DNA from: Pseudomonas koreensis
GTDB taxonomy: Bacteria; Pseudomonadota; Gammaproteobacteria; Pseudomonadales; Pseudomonadaceae
Length of the DNA stretch: 64,000 nucleotides
Direction: 5' to 3'
Assembly: GCF_012986595.1 (NCBI RefSeq)
Contig: NZ_JAAQYM010000007.1
Coordinates: 124,001-188,000 of the forward strand
Shown here: piece by piece, positions 24,386 through 32,934 of the stretch
Layout of the letters: each line of letters opens with the position of its first letter
Position numbering within the stretch: position 1 is the first letter of the stretch
Program-made: the position numbers and the translations under genes
Notes under the pieces: generated by a model
The model's database searches: none
Seen by the model: the letters and a program-made list of their open reading frames with translations, nothing else
Told to the model about the DNA's origin: nothing

Positions 24386-24759
24386 CGCTTAACAGCTCGC
24401 CGAAGGCTGGATCAACATTGGTACATCTTGTTCAACAGTCCATTCTCTGAATGATAGCCAAGGTAGGTTCAAGCCCTACGCTACAAGGCAACAACTGGCA
24501 GAGATCAACCAAAAGCAGACATTCGCAACCGACCGCTAACGGCCACAAGCGGACGTTCAACATCCGTCTTTTCGCCTGTTCTGAATGTTATGCATGGTGA
24601 GAATTTCTATTAGCGCGACCCATGTGATAGAGGATTACTTTGGATCGAATGCAGCCGCCGCAACCGCATCCGCATTCCGCTTGACCGCTAATCAGGAGAC
24701 ATAGCATGGAGTGTTTCCTGATTTCCGTTGAGTTGGCGTTTAGTGTTTGGACACGACAG
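24386..24759. other. 374-base stretch without a supported gene
   Basis: Contains a degenerate palindrome (24533-24552, CCGCTAACGGCCACAAGCGG) and a perfect 8-bp inverted repeat AATCAGGA/TCCTGATT (24690-24697/24716-24723, 18-base loop) beyond the 3' end of the SDR gene. A frame opening at 24706 has a good AGGAG site but runs antisense into the SDR gene and is not called. Confidence 0.5.
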
Positions 24760-25503
24760 TTAGCGGGCGCTGTCGATGATTTGACCTCCGTCAGGCGTGA
24801 GGCTGTATCCCGTCAAGAACTGCGAGTCCCTGCTGGCGAGAAACAATACCACTGGCGCAATATCCTCTTCCGGTGATCCATAACGGCCAAGCGCGTTAGT
24901 GGGGGCGGGCGCATCGACTGCTGTTCCCCAAGTATCAGCAACCGGCATGACATTGTTGACAGTGATCTTGTCAGCGCCCCACTCCCTGGCCGCAGTGCGA
25001 GTCAAAGCACGTACTGCCTCCTTTGCCATGTTGTAAGGCGCATAGCCCTGCATACCAATTACGCCGGCCAAGGAAGCGAAGTTAATAACCCGGCCCTCAC
25101 CGCTAGCTTTGAGGTGGGGATAGCACGCCTGCATTGTTCGCAGATAAGCAATCGGGCCCATTTCTAAATTACGCTGCAACAACTCGGCCGATAGCTCATT
25201 CACCGATGAAAAAACCGCAGAGGGATCGAAAGCATTGTTAACCAAAATATCGATTCGTCCATAGGCAGCCATCACCTTGTCGACAGCGACAGGAAATTGA
25301 TCGGGATCAGCGATATCGCAAACGATTCCGAGGGCGACACCGCCAGCGGCCTGTATATCGGCAACCACCTGATCAACATTTTCAGCCGTGCGCGAAACGA
25401 TCGCGACTTTCGCACCCTCCGCCGCCAAAAGGTTAGCGGTGGCTCGGCCGATACCACGGCCGGCGCCGGTGACAATAGCAACTTTTCCATTGAGTCGGGT
25501 CAT
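24760..25503 (-). CDS. SDR family oxidoreductase
   Basis: A 247-residue NAD(P)-dependent dehydrogenase with the cofactor motif TGAGRGIG and NNAFDPS in place of the usual NNAG. The catalytic region is ASLAGVIGMQGYAPYNMAKEAV (Ser, Tyr, Lys present), and the C-terminus has GYSLTPDGGQ. The start at 25503 has a GAGGGGAA ribosome site. It is 10 bases after the DoxX-like gene and divergent from an HxlR regulator, forming a stress-type cassette. Confidence 0.9.
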   Translation of the reverse strand: MTRLNGKVAIVTGAGRGIGRATANLLAAEGAKVAIVSRTAENVDQVVADIQAAGGVALGIVCDIADPDQFPVAVDKVMAAYGRIDILVNNAFDPSAVFSSVNELSAELLQRNLEMGPIAYLRTMQACYPHLKASGEGRVINFASLAGVIGMQGYAPYNMAKEAVRALTRTAAREWGADKITVNNVMPVADTWGTAVDAPAPTNALGRYGSPEEDIAPVVLFLASRDSQFLTGYSLTPDGGQIIDSAR

Positions 25504-25513
25504 AGTATTCCCC

Positions 25514-25921
25514 TCACTTAAAAGCATCATGAATGATCGCCATCGGCGCATAAGGCGATGGATTTTCGCGAACAACGTTTTGTGTCACGAAGGAAGCAGC
25601 GAGGAGAATGATCCCAACGGCTGCCGGGATAGAACCTTTGGGTTTACGAACACCCAGGTGGGCTGACGCTGATAGCAACAGGTGATAAAACATTCCGGCA
25701 TACGCCAGATCACTGATTGCCACATTGAAACGCCACAAGATCGCGATGGGCCCCAGTATCTTCACCACGATCATCAACGGCACAAGATGGGCGGCTGAAT
25801 AGCCCAACTCCGCTTGTGCGTTGCGAACAAAGTCTCCTTTGGCGATGTACATCGAGGCAGAGGCGAAATAGAGCAGCGAAAGCAGCGCTGTGCTAACCCA
25901 ATAAATATAATTTACGATCAT
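25514..25921 (-). CDS. DoxX-like membrane protein
   Basis: A 135-residue protein with four hydrophobic segments matching the DoxX-like family (LLYFASASMYIAKG, HLVPLMIVVKILGPIAILW, AYAGMFYHLLLSASAH, AVGIILLAASFVTQ). It has an AGGA ribosome site and is first of a two-gene operon with the SDR. DoxX-like proteins are associated with redox and electrophile stress; the exact role is unknown. Confidence 0.85.
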   Translation of the reverse strand: MIVNYIYWVSTALLSLLYFASASMYIAKGDFVRNAQAELGYSAAHLVPLMIVVKILGPIAILWRFNVAISDLAYAGMFYHLLLSASAHLGVRKPKGSIPAAVGIILLAASFVTQNVVRENPSPYAPMAIIHDAFK

Positions 25922-26017
25922 GAGGTTTTTCCTAAACAGGTGTTGTTACTTCGACTTGGGGCAAAGATGTCGTTTAATATGAAAGACCACAAGTAGGATG
26001 AAAAACTGGTGCTTAGT

Positions 26018-26398
26018 ATGGAAAACCAGACTAATGATGACGGTCAGATCAATATGCATGAGGAAATGCGGCGCGCATTTTCGCTGCTTTCAGGCAAGTG
26101 GAAGCTGGAGATCATGTGGCTGCTAAACCAGCGAATCTACCGTTTTGGGGAACTGCGCAAAGCGATCAGCGGCATTACACAACACATGCTGACGGCGCAA
26201 CTTCGAGAGCTTGAGAGCGATGGCTTGATCTCGCGAACGGTCTTCGCAGAAGTGCCCCCGCGTGTTGAATATGAAATGACTGCAAAAGCACGTGCACTCG
26301 GACCGACGATGGAGGCGCTCGCTAAATGGTGGAACGAATACGGCGGAAGCGTGCCGGTGAGGCCCGCCTCACGTGGCCGCAAAGCAAAAACAATCTAG
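26018..26398 (+). CDS. HxlR family transcriptional regulator
   Basis: A 126-residue winged-helix regulator (LLSGKWKLEIMWLL, RFGELRKAISGITQHMLTAQLRELESDGLISR). The ATG at 26018 is preferred; an in-frame GTG at 26009 has a slightly better AGGA spacing and cannot be excluded. It is divergent from the DoxX/SDR pair with 96 bases between, and is the likely repressor, probably sensing an electrophile or quinone. Confidence 0.88.
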   Translation: MENQTNDDGQINMHEEMRRAFSLLSGKWKLEIMWLLNQRIYRFGELRKAISGITQHMLTAQLRELESDGLISRTVFAEVPPRVEYEMTAKARALGPTMEALAKWWNEYGGSVPVRPASRGRKAKTI

Positions 26399-26476
26399 TT
26401 GGATCAACGACTGATTTGAGTCGATCTGGGTGTAGCTTGAAAGGCAGCAATGGGTCGAACGGCCGGTCATGACTGA

Positions 26477-26496
26477 CTGCTTTTGGCCGAAAGCAG
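26477..26496. repeat. Degenerate palindrome CTGCTTTTGGCCGAAAGCAG
   Basis: A near-perfect palindrome related to that at 23048-23065, marking the right end of the A+T-richer accessory block. Confidence 0.55.
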
Positions 26497-26557
26497 CCCC
26501 ATCCCTAATTTTCTATCAGTCCGAGCACTGCCAGATCAACGGAATCTATTACCGGTA

Positions 26558-27664
26558 TCATTCAGCAACGATCTCAAACGCAGCACTCCCCCAAACCTCC
26601 CCATTAACCATAACCCGCACCCCATGCCGCCCCACAAAATGCCTCCGCGTCGTAAAATCCCTAATCACCTGCCTCCGCCCCACAACCACCTCCCCAAACC
26701 CCGCCAACACCAGCGTCTTCAACTTGAAAACCTTCCCCGAAACCCCGCCGTTCGCCTTCACATAGTCAATCGCATAATCAATCACCAACCGCTGTTCATG
26801 CGCCACCGTCGACTTCACCGTAAACGACAACGTAATCGCCTCACCCAGCCTCACCACCGCCGGCTCAACCCGCACGTCCAACAACTCAACCTGAGCCTTG
26901 GCCCCCGCACCGATCACCGTCAGCGCGCGCAAATCGCCCTGTTTGATCAAACTGCGCAACGCATGCTTGGCAATCCACGCCGTGTGTTTGTTCTCCAGCG
27001 ACCACCCTTCAATTGTGTCCAGCACCCACTCCGGATGCTCCTTGGTCACGTCATTCAGATGATTCGCCACGGACTTGCGCACGTACAAACTCTCGTCGGC
27101 TTTCAATCGGTCGAGGATGCCGGCGGCCAGTTGCGGGTTGGCCTGCACGGATTCCAGGCGAAATGACCAGGGCAGGCGCGGGCGGGTGCCTTCGCTGGCG
27201 AGGCGGCGGACGTGGTGGTTTTCGTCTTGGGTCCAGTCGTGCATGAGTTCCAGCGAGCGTTCGAGGTCGCTGCGCAGGAAGTGACGGATGGCGAATTCGG
27301 AGGAGCCGAAGGTGGTGAAGTATTTCAGCGCTTGCATCGAGGTGTCGAAGGCGTGGCTGCCGTAGCTGGCGACGTAGTGCGGCAGGCACATGCTGACGAA
27401 TCCGCTGTTGAGGCGGGGGGCGAGTTCGCGCAGGACTTCGAGGGAATCTTCGTAGTCCAGTGGCAGCACGGCGTGCAGGCTTTCGCTGACGCGGGCCATG
27501 CGTTGCATCACCGACAAGTCCGCCAGCCCTTGGTTGGCGTGCTTGAGAAACGCCTTGGCCTTGAACGCCGGGTACACGGTGCTCATTTCGGTGGCGATGT
27601 GTTGCAGGCGTTCGGCGTTGAAGATTTCCTTTAACGCCGGGGCGGCGGTGTCGGTGGTGCTCAT
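26558..27664 (-). CDS. AlkD-like DNA alkylation repair / HEAT-repeat protein
   Basis: A 368-residue protein. Residues about 20-250 form AlkD-type HEAT repeats (FNAERLQHIATEMSTVYPAFKAKAFLKHA, FLRSDLERSLELMHDWTQDENHHVRRLASEG, WVLDTIEGWSLENKHTAWIAKHALRSLIKQG). AlkD-like glycosylases excise alkylated bases without base flipping. A C-terminal beta-rich domain (about 265-368) is an extension seen in some Pseudomonas members. The start at 27664 lies two bases after the GST gene, so the pair is an operon. Confidence 0.82.
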   Translation of the reverse strand: MSTTDTAAPALKEIFNAERLQHIATEMSTVYPAFKAKAFLKHANQGLADLSVMQRMARVSESLHAVLPLDYEDSLEVLRELAPRLNSGFVSMCLPHYVASYGSHAFDTSMQALKYFTTFGSSEFAIRHFLRSDLERSLELMHDWTQDENHHVRRLASEGTRPRLPWSFRLESVQANPQLAAGILDRLKADESLYVRKSVANHLNDVTKEHPEWVLDTIEGWSLENKHTAWIAKHALRSLIKQGDLRALTVIGAGAKAQVELLDVRVEPAVVRLGEAITLSFTVKSTVAHEQRLVIDYAIDYVKANGGVSGKVFKLKTLVLAGFGEVVVGRRQVIRDFTTRRHFVGRHGVRVMVNGEVWGSAAFEIVAE

Positions 27665-27666
27665 GG

Positions 27667-28272
27667 TCAGGTCATCGGGGTGCTGACGAACGCTTCGAGG
27701 GTTTCGGCGTAGGCGGTGTATTGGGCGATATGCGGGTAACGGCGGGCGTCGATCTGGTCGGGGACGACGAGGTCGGTGAAGCTCCAGGCGACGGCGAGGC
27801 TGATGCCGGCCTGGGTGAGGGTGCCGTCGGTGGGCAGGCCGGTTTTTTCCAGTTCCTGTTCGAGGGCGGTGAAGGCGGCGGCGAGTTGGCCTTCGACACG
27901 CTCGACCCACGGTTGGTATTGAACGTCGGCCGGGCGCAGGTTGCGTTCGTAATAGAGCTGCACGGCTTTTTCGCAGGCGGCGAGGCTGAGGCCGATCAGG
28001 CGCAGGGCATGGGCGCGTTGTTTGAGGTCGTTCGGCAGCAGGCTTTTGCCGCTGACGGCTTCCAGGTAGTCGAGGATGAGGGTGGAGTCCATCAGGACCA
28101 CGCCGTCATCGAGGATCAGCGTGGGCGCCTTGACCACCGGGTTGATCTGCTGGAATTGCTCGAAGTGGCGGAACACCGAGACTGACTGGTGTTCGAGGTC
28201 GATCCCTAAGCGTTTGGCGGAGATCGCCACGCGGCGAACGTAGGGGGAGTCCAGCATGCCGATCAGTTTCAT
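27667..28272 (-). CDS. Glutathione S-transferase family protein
   Basis: A 201-residue cytoplasmic protein. The N-terminal thioredoxin fold has LDSPYVRRVAISAKRLG (Ser in the catalytic position), VKAPTLILDDG (cis-Pro loop) and MDSTLILDYLE for glutathione binding. The C-terminal all-helical domain follows. The start at 28272 begins directly at the thioredoxin fold. It precedes the AlkD-like gene and probably detoxifies electrophiles. Confidence 0.9.
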   Translation of the reverse strand: MKLIGMLDSPYVRRVAISAKRLGIDLEHQSVSVFRHFEQFQQINPVVKAPTLILDDGVVLMDSTLILDYLEAVSGKSLLPNDLKQRAHALRLIGLSLAACEKAVQLYYERNLRPADVQYQPWVERVEGQLAAAFTALEQELEKTGLPTDGTLTQAGISLAVAWSFTDLVVPDQIDARRYPHIAQYTAYAETLEAFVSTPMT

Positions 28273-28333
28273 GACGCGTTCCTTCAAGTCGAACCGGTGG
28301 GAAGGCATAACCTAGCCGAGCCTGAGGCAAATG

Positions 28334-29242
28334 TCAGTCGTCAAACCCAGCCTGCTCGTGAATCTCATCCACATTCAGTTCCAGCCGATATGCCACCGCC
28401 ACGAACAACGCCTGACACAAACACAACGTCGCACTCAGCGAACGAAACGCCAGCGCGCTGCCTTCATTCACCAGCAGCAGGCTGTTGGCGTTCTTCGCCA
28501 GTGGTGAGAGGTGGCTGTCGGTGAGGACCAGGGTGTTGGCCTGTTGCTGGCGGGCGTAGCGCAGGCAGTGTTGGGTTTCCTTGGCGTAGGGGGTGAAGCT
28601 GATGGCGATCACCAGATCTCCGCTACGCACGCTGCGCATCTGCTCGCGATAACTGCCGCCCAACCCCGAAACCAAATGAATCCGCTTTTGAGTGTGTTGC
28701 AAGTTGTAAACGAGGTAGTCGGCGACGGCGAAGGAGCGGCGCACGCCGACGACATAGATGTTGTCGGCGTTGACGATCAGGTCGACGGCTTTTTCAAACG
28801 CGACGTCGTCGAGTTCGCGGCCCAGGCGTTCGATGCCGGAGCGGGTCGCGTCGATGCATTCGCGCGCGAGGTCGCCGTCGCTGGCGTGCTGCGACTGGTT
28901 GGCGATCATGCTGCGGATGCGTTGCTGGTAGTTCTGCACCGGCGAGGCTTTGTGGGTGTAGGCGGTGCGGAACAGCGCCTGCATTTCGCTGAAGCCACTG
29001 AAACCGAAGCGCTGCGAGAAGCGCACGATGGCGGACGGATGCACCTCGCATTCCCGGGCGATGTCGCTGATGCGGTCGACCATGATCCGGTCGCTTTGCT
29101 GGCTCATGTAGCTGGCGATGCGCTTGAGTTGGCGCGGCAGGCTGTCGTATTCGTCGGTGATCAGTTGCAGCAGACGCTCGGCATTGATCGGGGGGCTGGC
29201 GAGGGGGCGCTCGTCGTTGGCCGGCAGATCGGGGCGGGGCAT
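28334..29242 (-). CDS. MurR/RpiR family regulator (HTH_6 + SIS)
   Basis: A 302-residue regulator. The N-terminal RpiR HTH spans about 23-95 (LKRIASYMSQQSDRIMVDRISDIARECEVHPSAIVRFSQRFGFSGFSE). A SIS sugar-phosphate domain is at about 140-275 (IYVVGVRRSFAVADYLVY, DLVIAISFTPYAKETQHCL, LVLTDSHLSPLAKNANSLLL). It likely responds to a phosphosugar. No transport or catabolic gene is directly beside it. Confidence 0.92.
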   Translation of the reverse strand: MPRPDLPANDERPLASPPINAERLLQLITDEYDSLPRQLKRIASYMSQQSDRIMVDRISDIARECEVHPSAIVRFSQRFGFSGFSEMQALFRTAYTHKASPVQNYQQRIRSMIANQSQHASDGDLARECIDATRSGIERLGRELDDVAFEKAVDLIVNADNIYVVGVRRSFAVADYLVYNLQHTQKRIHLVSGLGGSYREQMRSVRSGDLVIAISFTPYAKETQHCLRYARQQQANTLVLTDSHLSPLAKNANSLLLVNEGSALAFRSLSATLCLCQALFVAVAYRLELNVDEIHEQAGFDD

Positions 29243-29797
29243 AAGTTATCCTTTGGGCTGATCAAATCACACTGTGGCGAGGGAGCTTGTCGAATCGTCG
29301 CACCGTCCCGCTGGACTGCGCAGCAGGCCCAATAATTGGGGGCCGCTTCGCGACCCAGCGGGAGCAAGCTCCCTCGCCACAGTGATGTGCGGTGTGCCTG
29401 ATGATAGGCGGGGTGCGGACAGTTGGCAGGGGAGATTTTCGGCGTCTGCGCAGCTGAAACGATGCACTGCGCGGGCGGCATGGCTGAAAAAAATGCAACC
29501 AACTGCCGCTCGGTTAGCCGTTTGTCTTCTATATACAGCCGCTCGACTGAATTTCTTGCTATAAACGCACTCCGATGACCGCCATGGCGCCTGTGTCAGA
29601 GCTGTTTACGGGTGTTGTCGGACAAATTCCCAGTATTTACAGTTGCTGAGGCCTCAAACGGGCCTTAGACTGCCGCCCCTTCGTAAATTGAGTGCCGGGT
29701 GGCGTTTGCAATAAACGATGCCTTTTCGTCGACCGGACACGGTTCGCCGGAACGCTCCCTAATTCGCCTTAATGCACGTTTTTTTATAGAGATATCA
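29243..29797. other. 555-base intergenic region
   Basis: Contains the family C REPIN at 29271-29384 and otherwise no supported gene. The last part (about 29560-29797) is A+T-richer and is presumably the promoter of the DksA-like gene. Confidence 0.5.
29271..29384. repeat. REPIN, family C (GTGGCGAGGGAGCTTG)
   Basis: Inverted REPs ACTGTGGCGAGGGAGC and GCTCCCTCGCCACAGT around a centre with AATAATTGGGGGCCGC. The left REP has lost part of its hairpin. The family also occurs at 35166-35299 and 51906-52000. Confidence 0.85.
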
Positions 29798-30202
29798 ATG
29801 ACAAAGGACAAGTTGCTGGCTATGCCGGCAGATGACTACATGAATGCCGAGCAGCACGCTTTCTTCACTGAGCTGCTGCAGAACATGAAAGTCGAAACCC
29901 ACGAGCGCATTGAGCAAAACCGTATCGCCATCGAAAGCCTGGACACCCCGGCCGACCCGGCGGACGCGGCTTCGGTTGAAGAAGAGCGCACTTGGCTGGT
30001 CAACGCGATCGATCGCGACCAGCGCATGCTGCCGCAACTGGAACAAGCCCTTGAGCGCATCAAGGAAGACAGCTTTGGCTGGTGCGACGACAGCGGCGAG
30101 GCCATCGGCCTGAAGCGCCTGCTGATCAGCCCGACCACCAAGTACTGCATCGAAGCTCAAGAGCGTCACGAGCAGATCGACAAGCACCAGCGTCAGGCCT
30201 GA
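29798..30202 (+). CDS. DksA/TraR family regulator with two of four zinc Cys (DksA2-like)
   Basis: A 134-residue RNA-polymerase-binding factor. The coiled-coil tip keeps the acidic pair (DPADAAS, Asp53/Asp56) before VEEERTWLVNAIDRDQ. The zinc finger is degenerate: Cys96-x2-Ser99 and Cys117-x2-Ala120 replace the two CxxC pairs. This matches the zinc-independent DksA2 type of Pseudomonas, which replaces DksA under zinc limitation. The start at 29798 is chosen over longer in-frame starts because the family begins there. Confidence 0.85.
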   Translation: MTKDKLLAMPADDYMNAEQHAFFTELLQNMKVETHERIEQNRIAIESLDTPADPADAASVEEERTWLVNAIDRDQRMLPQLEQALERIKEDSFGWCDDSGEAIGLKRLLISPTTKYCIEAQERHEQIDKHQRQA

Positions 30203-30212
30203 TTCCATGGCT

Positions 30213-30230
30213 GCCCCCTGAATGGGGGGC
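30213..30230. terminator. Possible hairpin after the DksA-like gene
   Basis: GCCCCC-TGAAT-GGGGGGC hairpin 10 bases after the stop codon, followed by an A-run rather than a T-run; weak evidence for a terminator. Confidence 0.4.
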
Positions 30231-30234
30231 GCCT

Positions 30235-30314
30235 GCAAAAGATCGCAGCCTTCGACAGCGCCACATGGTTTTTCGTGAACCACTGTAGGCGCTGCCGAAG
30301 GCTGCGATCTTTGC
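30235..30314. repeat. REPIN, family B
   Basis: Inverted copies GCAAAAGATCGCAGCC and GGCTGCGATCTTTGC around a short centre, between the DksA-like and chemoreceptor genes. Confidence 0.85.
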
Positions 30315-30448
30315 TTTTGCTCGTCTGCACTATTCCCGAGCGCTTCCATTGACCTGCTGCAGACTCCACGACTAACGGACCATGGATAATGGCGTTCTAG
30401 TGGCGTTTAATGCAGTCACAACAATGAGAACAAGCGTGGGGTGTTGAT

Positions 30449-32053
30449 ATGACGAGAGATGGATCTCTGGTTGGGGCTCTGCCCGCACCAGTGCTGTTGC
30501 CGAAGAATCGCTGGATCGCTCCGACTTTGCAAAGCATCGCCCTGATGCTGTTGCTTGTCGGCATGACGCTGGGTGAGTGGTCGTTGTACATCGGCCTGCC
30601 GCTGGCGGTGCTGATTATCTGGCTGCCACGCCTGCGTTCACGCGCCGTCGCCGATGCTGCACCAGTCGACACCGGCAGCGCGATTTCCGAACTCACTCGC
30701 GATCTTTCCTACACCACCAGTCATAACGCGCTGTCAGCCGCGGGCGTGGCGTTTTCCGTCAAGCAACTGGCCAGCAAGCTGGAATCGCAGCTCGATGCGG
30801 CGGCGCAGATTGTCAGCAACGCTGAAGTGATGATCGCTACCGAACATGCCACCTCGCAGCTCAGCCGTGAAGCGTTGGCCGCCGCCAGTGAAGCGCATCA
30901 CAGCAGCGCGGCGGGGCGCACCGAGCTGGTGGATTCGATTGCGCGCATGCACCAGCTCAGCCAGCGCGCCAATGCCAGCCGGGAGTTGATCGAAGCACTG
31001 AGCCTGCGCAGTGACGACATTCAACGGGTGACGCTGGTGATTCAGTCCATCGCCAGCCAGACCAATCTGCTGGCCCTCAACGCCGCGATTGAAGCGGCGC
31101 GGGCGGGCGAGCATGGTCGCGGATTTGCCGTGGTGGCGGATGAGGTGCGTGGTCTGGCGGCGCGCACGGCGTCGGCGACTGGCGAAGTCGGCGAGATGGT
31201 CGCCGATATTCAGCAGCGCACGGCACAAGTGGTGGAGCAGATCCGCGAGCTGTCCAGCGATCTGCAAACCGGCGTCGAGCAGGTGGAAAACACTGGTCAG
31301 CACCTGGAAAACATTGCCCGCCTGGCCGCCGGGGTGGAAGGTCAGGTCGGCGAAATTGCCCGGGGCGCGGAAACCAATCGTGAGCAACTCGACAGCCTGT
31401 TCAAGGCGATCGAGCAGATGCGCAGTGATCTGGCGATCAGCGATCAACAGACCCGCCGCCTGGCCGAGGCTGCCGTGCAGATGGAAGGCCAGGCGGAAAC
31501 CATCAGCGAGCGTCTGGCCGAAGTCGGTCTGGATGACTATCACCAGCGGGTCTACGACCTGGCGCGTGAGGGCGCGAGCCAGATTGCGGCGCGGTTCGAG
31601 GCGGATGTCGAACAGGGACGAATCAGCCTTGAGGATCTGTTCGACCGCCAATATCAGACGATACCCGGGACGCAACCGGCGAAGTTTCAAACCCGATTTG
31701 ACCGTTATACCGATCAGGTGCTGCCAGCGATTCAGGAGCCGTTGCTGCCGCGCCATGAAGGTTTGGTGTTCGCCATCGCCTGCACGCAGCAGGGCTATGT
31801 GCCGACGCATAACCTGGCGTTCAGTCAGCCGCTGACCGGTGACCAGCAGGTCGACGCCGTGGGCAACCGCACCAAACGCAAGTTCGCTGACCGCACCGGC
31901 ATCCGCTGCGGCAGTCATCAGCAAGCGGTGCTGTTGCAGACTTACACCCGCGACACCGGGGAGTTGATGCATGATCTGTCGGTGCCGATCATGGTCAAGG
32001 GCCGGCATTGGGGCGGGCTGCGGCTGGGTTATAAGCCGGAGGCTGCGCGCTGA
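30449..32053 (+). CDS. Methyl-accepting chemotaxis protein with C-terminal sensor domain
   Basis: A 534-residue chemoreceptor. Two adjacent membrane segments (about 26-60) leave almost no periplasmic domain. The signalling hairpin tip is IASQTNLLALNAAIEAARAGEHGRGFAVVADEVRGLAARTA, essentially the consensus. After the coiled coil, a C-terminal globular domain of about 150 residues (from FDRQYQTIPGTQPAKFQTRFDRYTDQVLP to GRHWGGLRLGYKP) resembles Cache-like sensors and is probably cytoplasmic. It therefore likely senses an intracellular or membrane-permeant cue and signals to CheA. Confidence 0.9.
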   Translation: MTRDGSLVGALPAPVLLPKNRWIAPTLQSIALMLLLVGMTLGEWSLYIGLPLAVLIIWLPRLRSRAVADAAPVDTGSAISELTRDLSYTTSHNALSAAGVAFSVKQLASKLESQLDAAAQIVSNAEVMIATEHATSQLSREALAAASEAHHSSAAGRTELVDSIARMHQLSQRANASRELIEALSLRSDDIQRVTLVIQSIASQTNLLALNAAIEAARAGEHGRGFAVVADEVRGLAARTASATGEVGEMVADIQQRTAQVVEQIRELSSDLQTGVEQVENTGQHLENIARLAAGVEGQVGEIARGAETNREQLDSLFKAIEQMRSDLAISDQQTRRLAEAAVQMEGQAETISERLAEVGLDDYHQRVYDLAREGASQIAARFEADVEQGRISLEDLFDRQYQTIPGTQPAKFQTRFDRYTDQVLPAIQEPLLPRHEGLVFAIACTQQGYVPTHNLAFSQPLTGDQQVDAVGNRTKRKFADRTGIRCGSHQQAVLLQTYTRDTGELMHDLSVPIMVKGRHWGGLRLGYKPEAAR

Positions 32054-32165
32054 TCGATTGTTACCGCTGGCGCAATGAATCTGTGCACGAGCGTTGCTGT
32101 TTCCGCTGTGGCGAACTCATTAACATGGCAACTAGTTAGGTAGCTAATGAAATTGAGAGGTCAGC

Positions 32166-32369
32166 ATGCAGAGCAGAGTCGATGTCGCGGTGATGATTGG
32201 CAGTGGCGTGCCCGCCGGATTGCGCGCGATGGGGCAGAGCGTGTGCTGGGTCGTGTTGCTCAACGGTGAGCGTCGCGGCACCGCGTTCGCCAGTCGCGTC
32301 GAGGCGGAAGAGTGCAAGGCTGCCTGGCTCGAACAACTGAAAGCCGAGCCGGGCGACAGCCTGCACTGA
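32166..32369 (+). CDS. Hypothetical protein, 67 aa
   Basis: Not recognised. It has a GAGAGG ribosome site. The middle (VCWVVLLNGERRGTAFASRVEAEECKAAWLEQL) resembles small DUF2188-like folds in which a strand pair is followed by a helix. No signal peptide. Confidence 0.6.
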   Translation: MQSRVDVAVMIGSGVPAGLRAMGQSVCWVVLLNGERRGTAFASRVEAEECKAAWLEQLKAEPGDSLH

Positions 32370-32375
32370 CATTGA

Positions 32376-32612
32376 TTAACGTCCGTCGTGCAGGCGCACG
32401 TTCAACTCATCGACCATCACGGCTTCTTCACCGTCGGCGCGCAGCCATTCCTTCAGCAGTTGCGCCTGTTGCGGCGACCAGAAGGCGGCATCGATCAGTT
32501 TGGTATTGGCGTCCAGCGGATGCGCTTCGATGAAATCGTCGATTTCGCTGCCTTCCGAAGGCAGTCCCAGTTGGTCGAACAGGGTTTTCAGATCATATGC
32601 AGGCAGTTCCAT
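32376..32612 (-). CDS. DUF2789 family protein
   Basis: A 78-residue protein carrying the DUF2789 pattern: LKTLFDQLGLPSEGSEIDDFIEAHPL, AAFWSPQQAQLLKEWLRAD, VDELNVRL. The start at 32612 has a good AGGAG site. Function unknown; convergent with the 67-residue protein. Confidence 0.88.
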   Translation of the reverse strand: MELPAYDLKTLFDQLGLPSEGSEIDDFIEAHPLDANTKLIDAAFWSPQQAQLLKEWLRADGEEAVMVDELNVRLHDGR

Positions 32613-32658
32613 CGTGTACTCCTTTTGCGTGTGCCGGAATGGCGCTGTCGCTCGCCCT

Positions 32659-32934
32659 TTATCTGAGGCAGCCATGGGGCAAGAGTTCGATTTGTGATTC
32701 AAGCGAACGGGCGAGGGCGCAGGCTTCGTTATGATCTTCGCGGAAACCTCTTACACGCCCGGTCGATGATTCCTTGATATGAAAGAACGCATTACCCGCC
32801 GGGACGACCTGGAAACGTGGGGTCTTGGCGTTTTGTGCGTATTGCGCAAGTTCCGGTATAGCGCCACCGTGCAACACGAAAGGCGCGTCGATGTGGGTGC
32901 TGGAAGGCCGGGCAAAGTGAGTCAGAGTGCACAT
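32659..32934 (-). CDS. Hypothetical protein, 91 aa
   Basis: Not recognised. The N-terminus is MCTLTHFARPSSTH and the C-terminal half reads RFQVVPAGNAFFHIKESSTGRVRGFREDHNEACALARSLES, a strand-strand-helix pattern similar to the small fold seen at 32166. An AAGGA ribosome site is present. Natural codon use supports a real gene. Confidence 0.6.
   Translation of the reverse strand: MCTLTHFARPSSTHIDAPFVLHGGAIPELAQYAQNAKTPRFQVVPAGNAFFHIKESSTGRVRGFREDHNEACALARSLESQIELLPHGCLR

Noticed and set aside
24706..24870. Plus-strand frame with an AGGAG site (MECFLISVELAFS...)
   Set aside because: It runs antisense into the SDR gene, and its apparent ribosome site is an arm of an inverted repeat.
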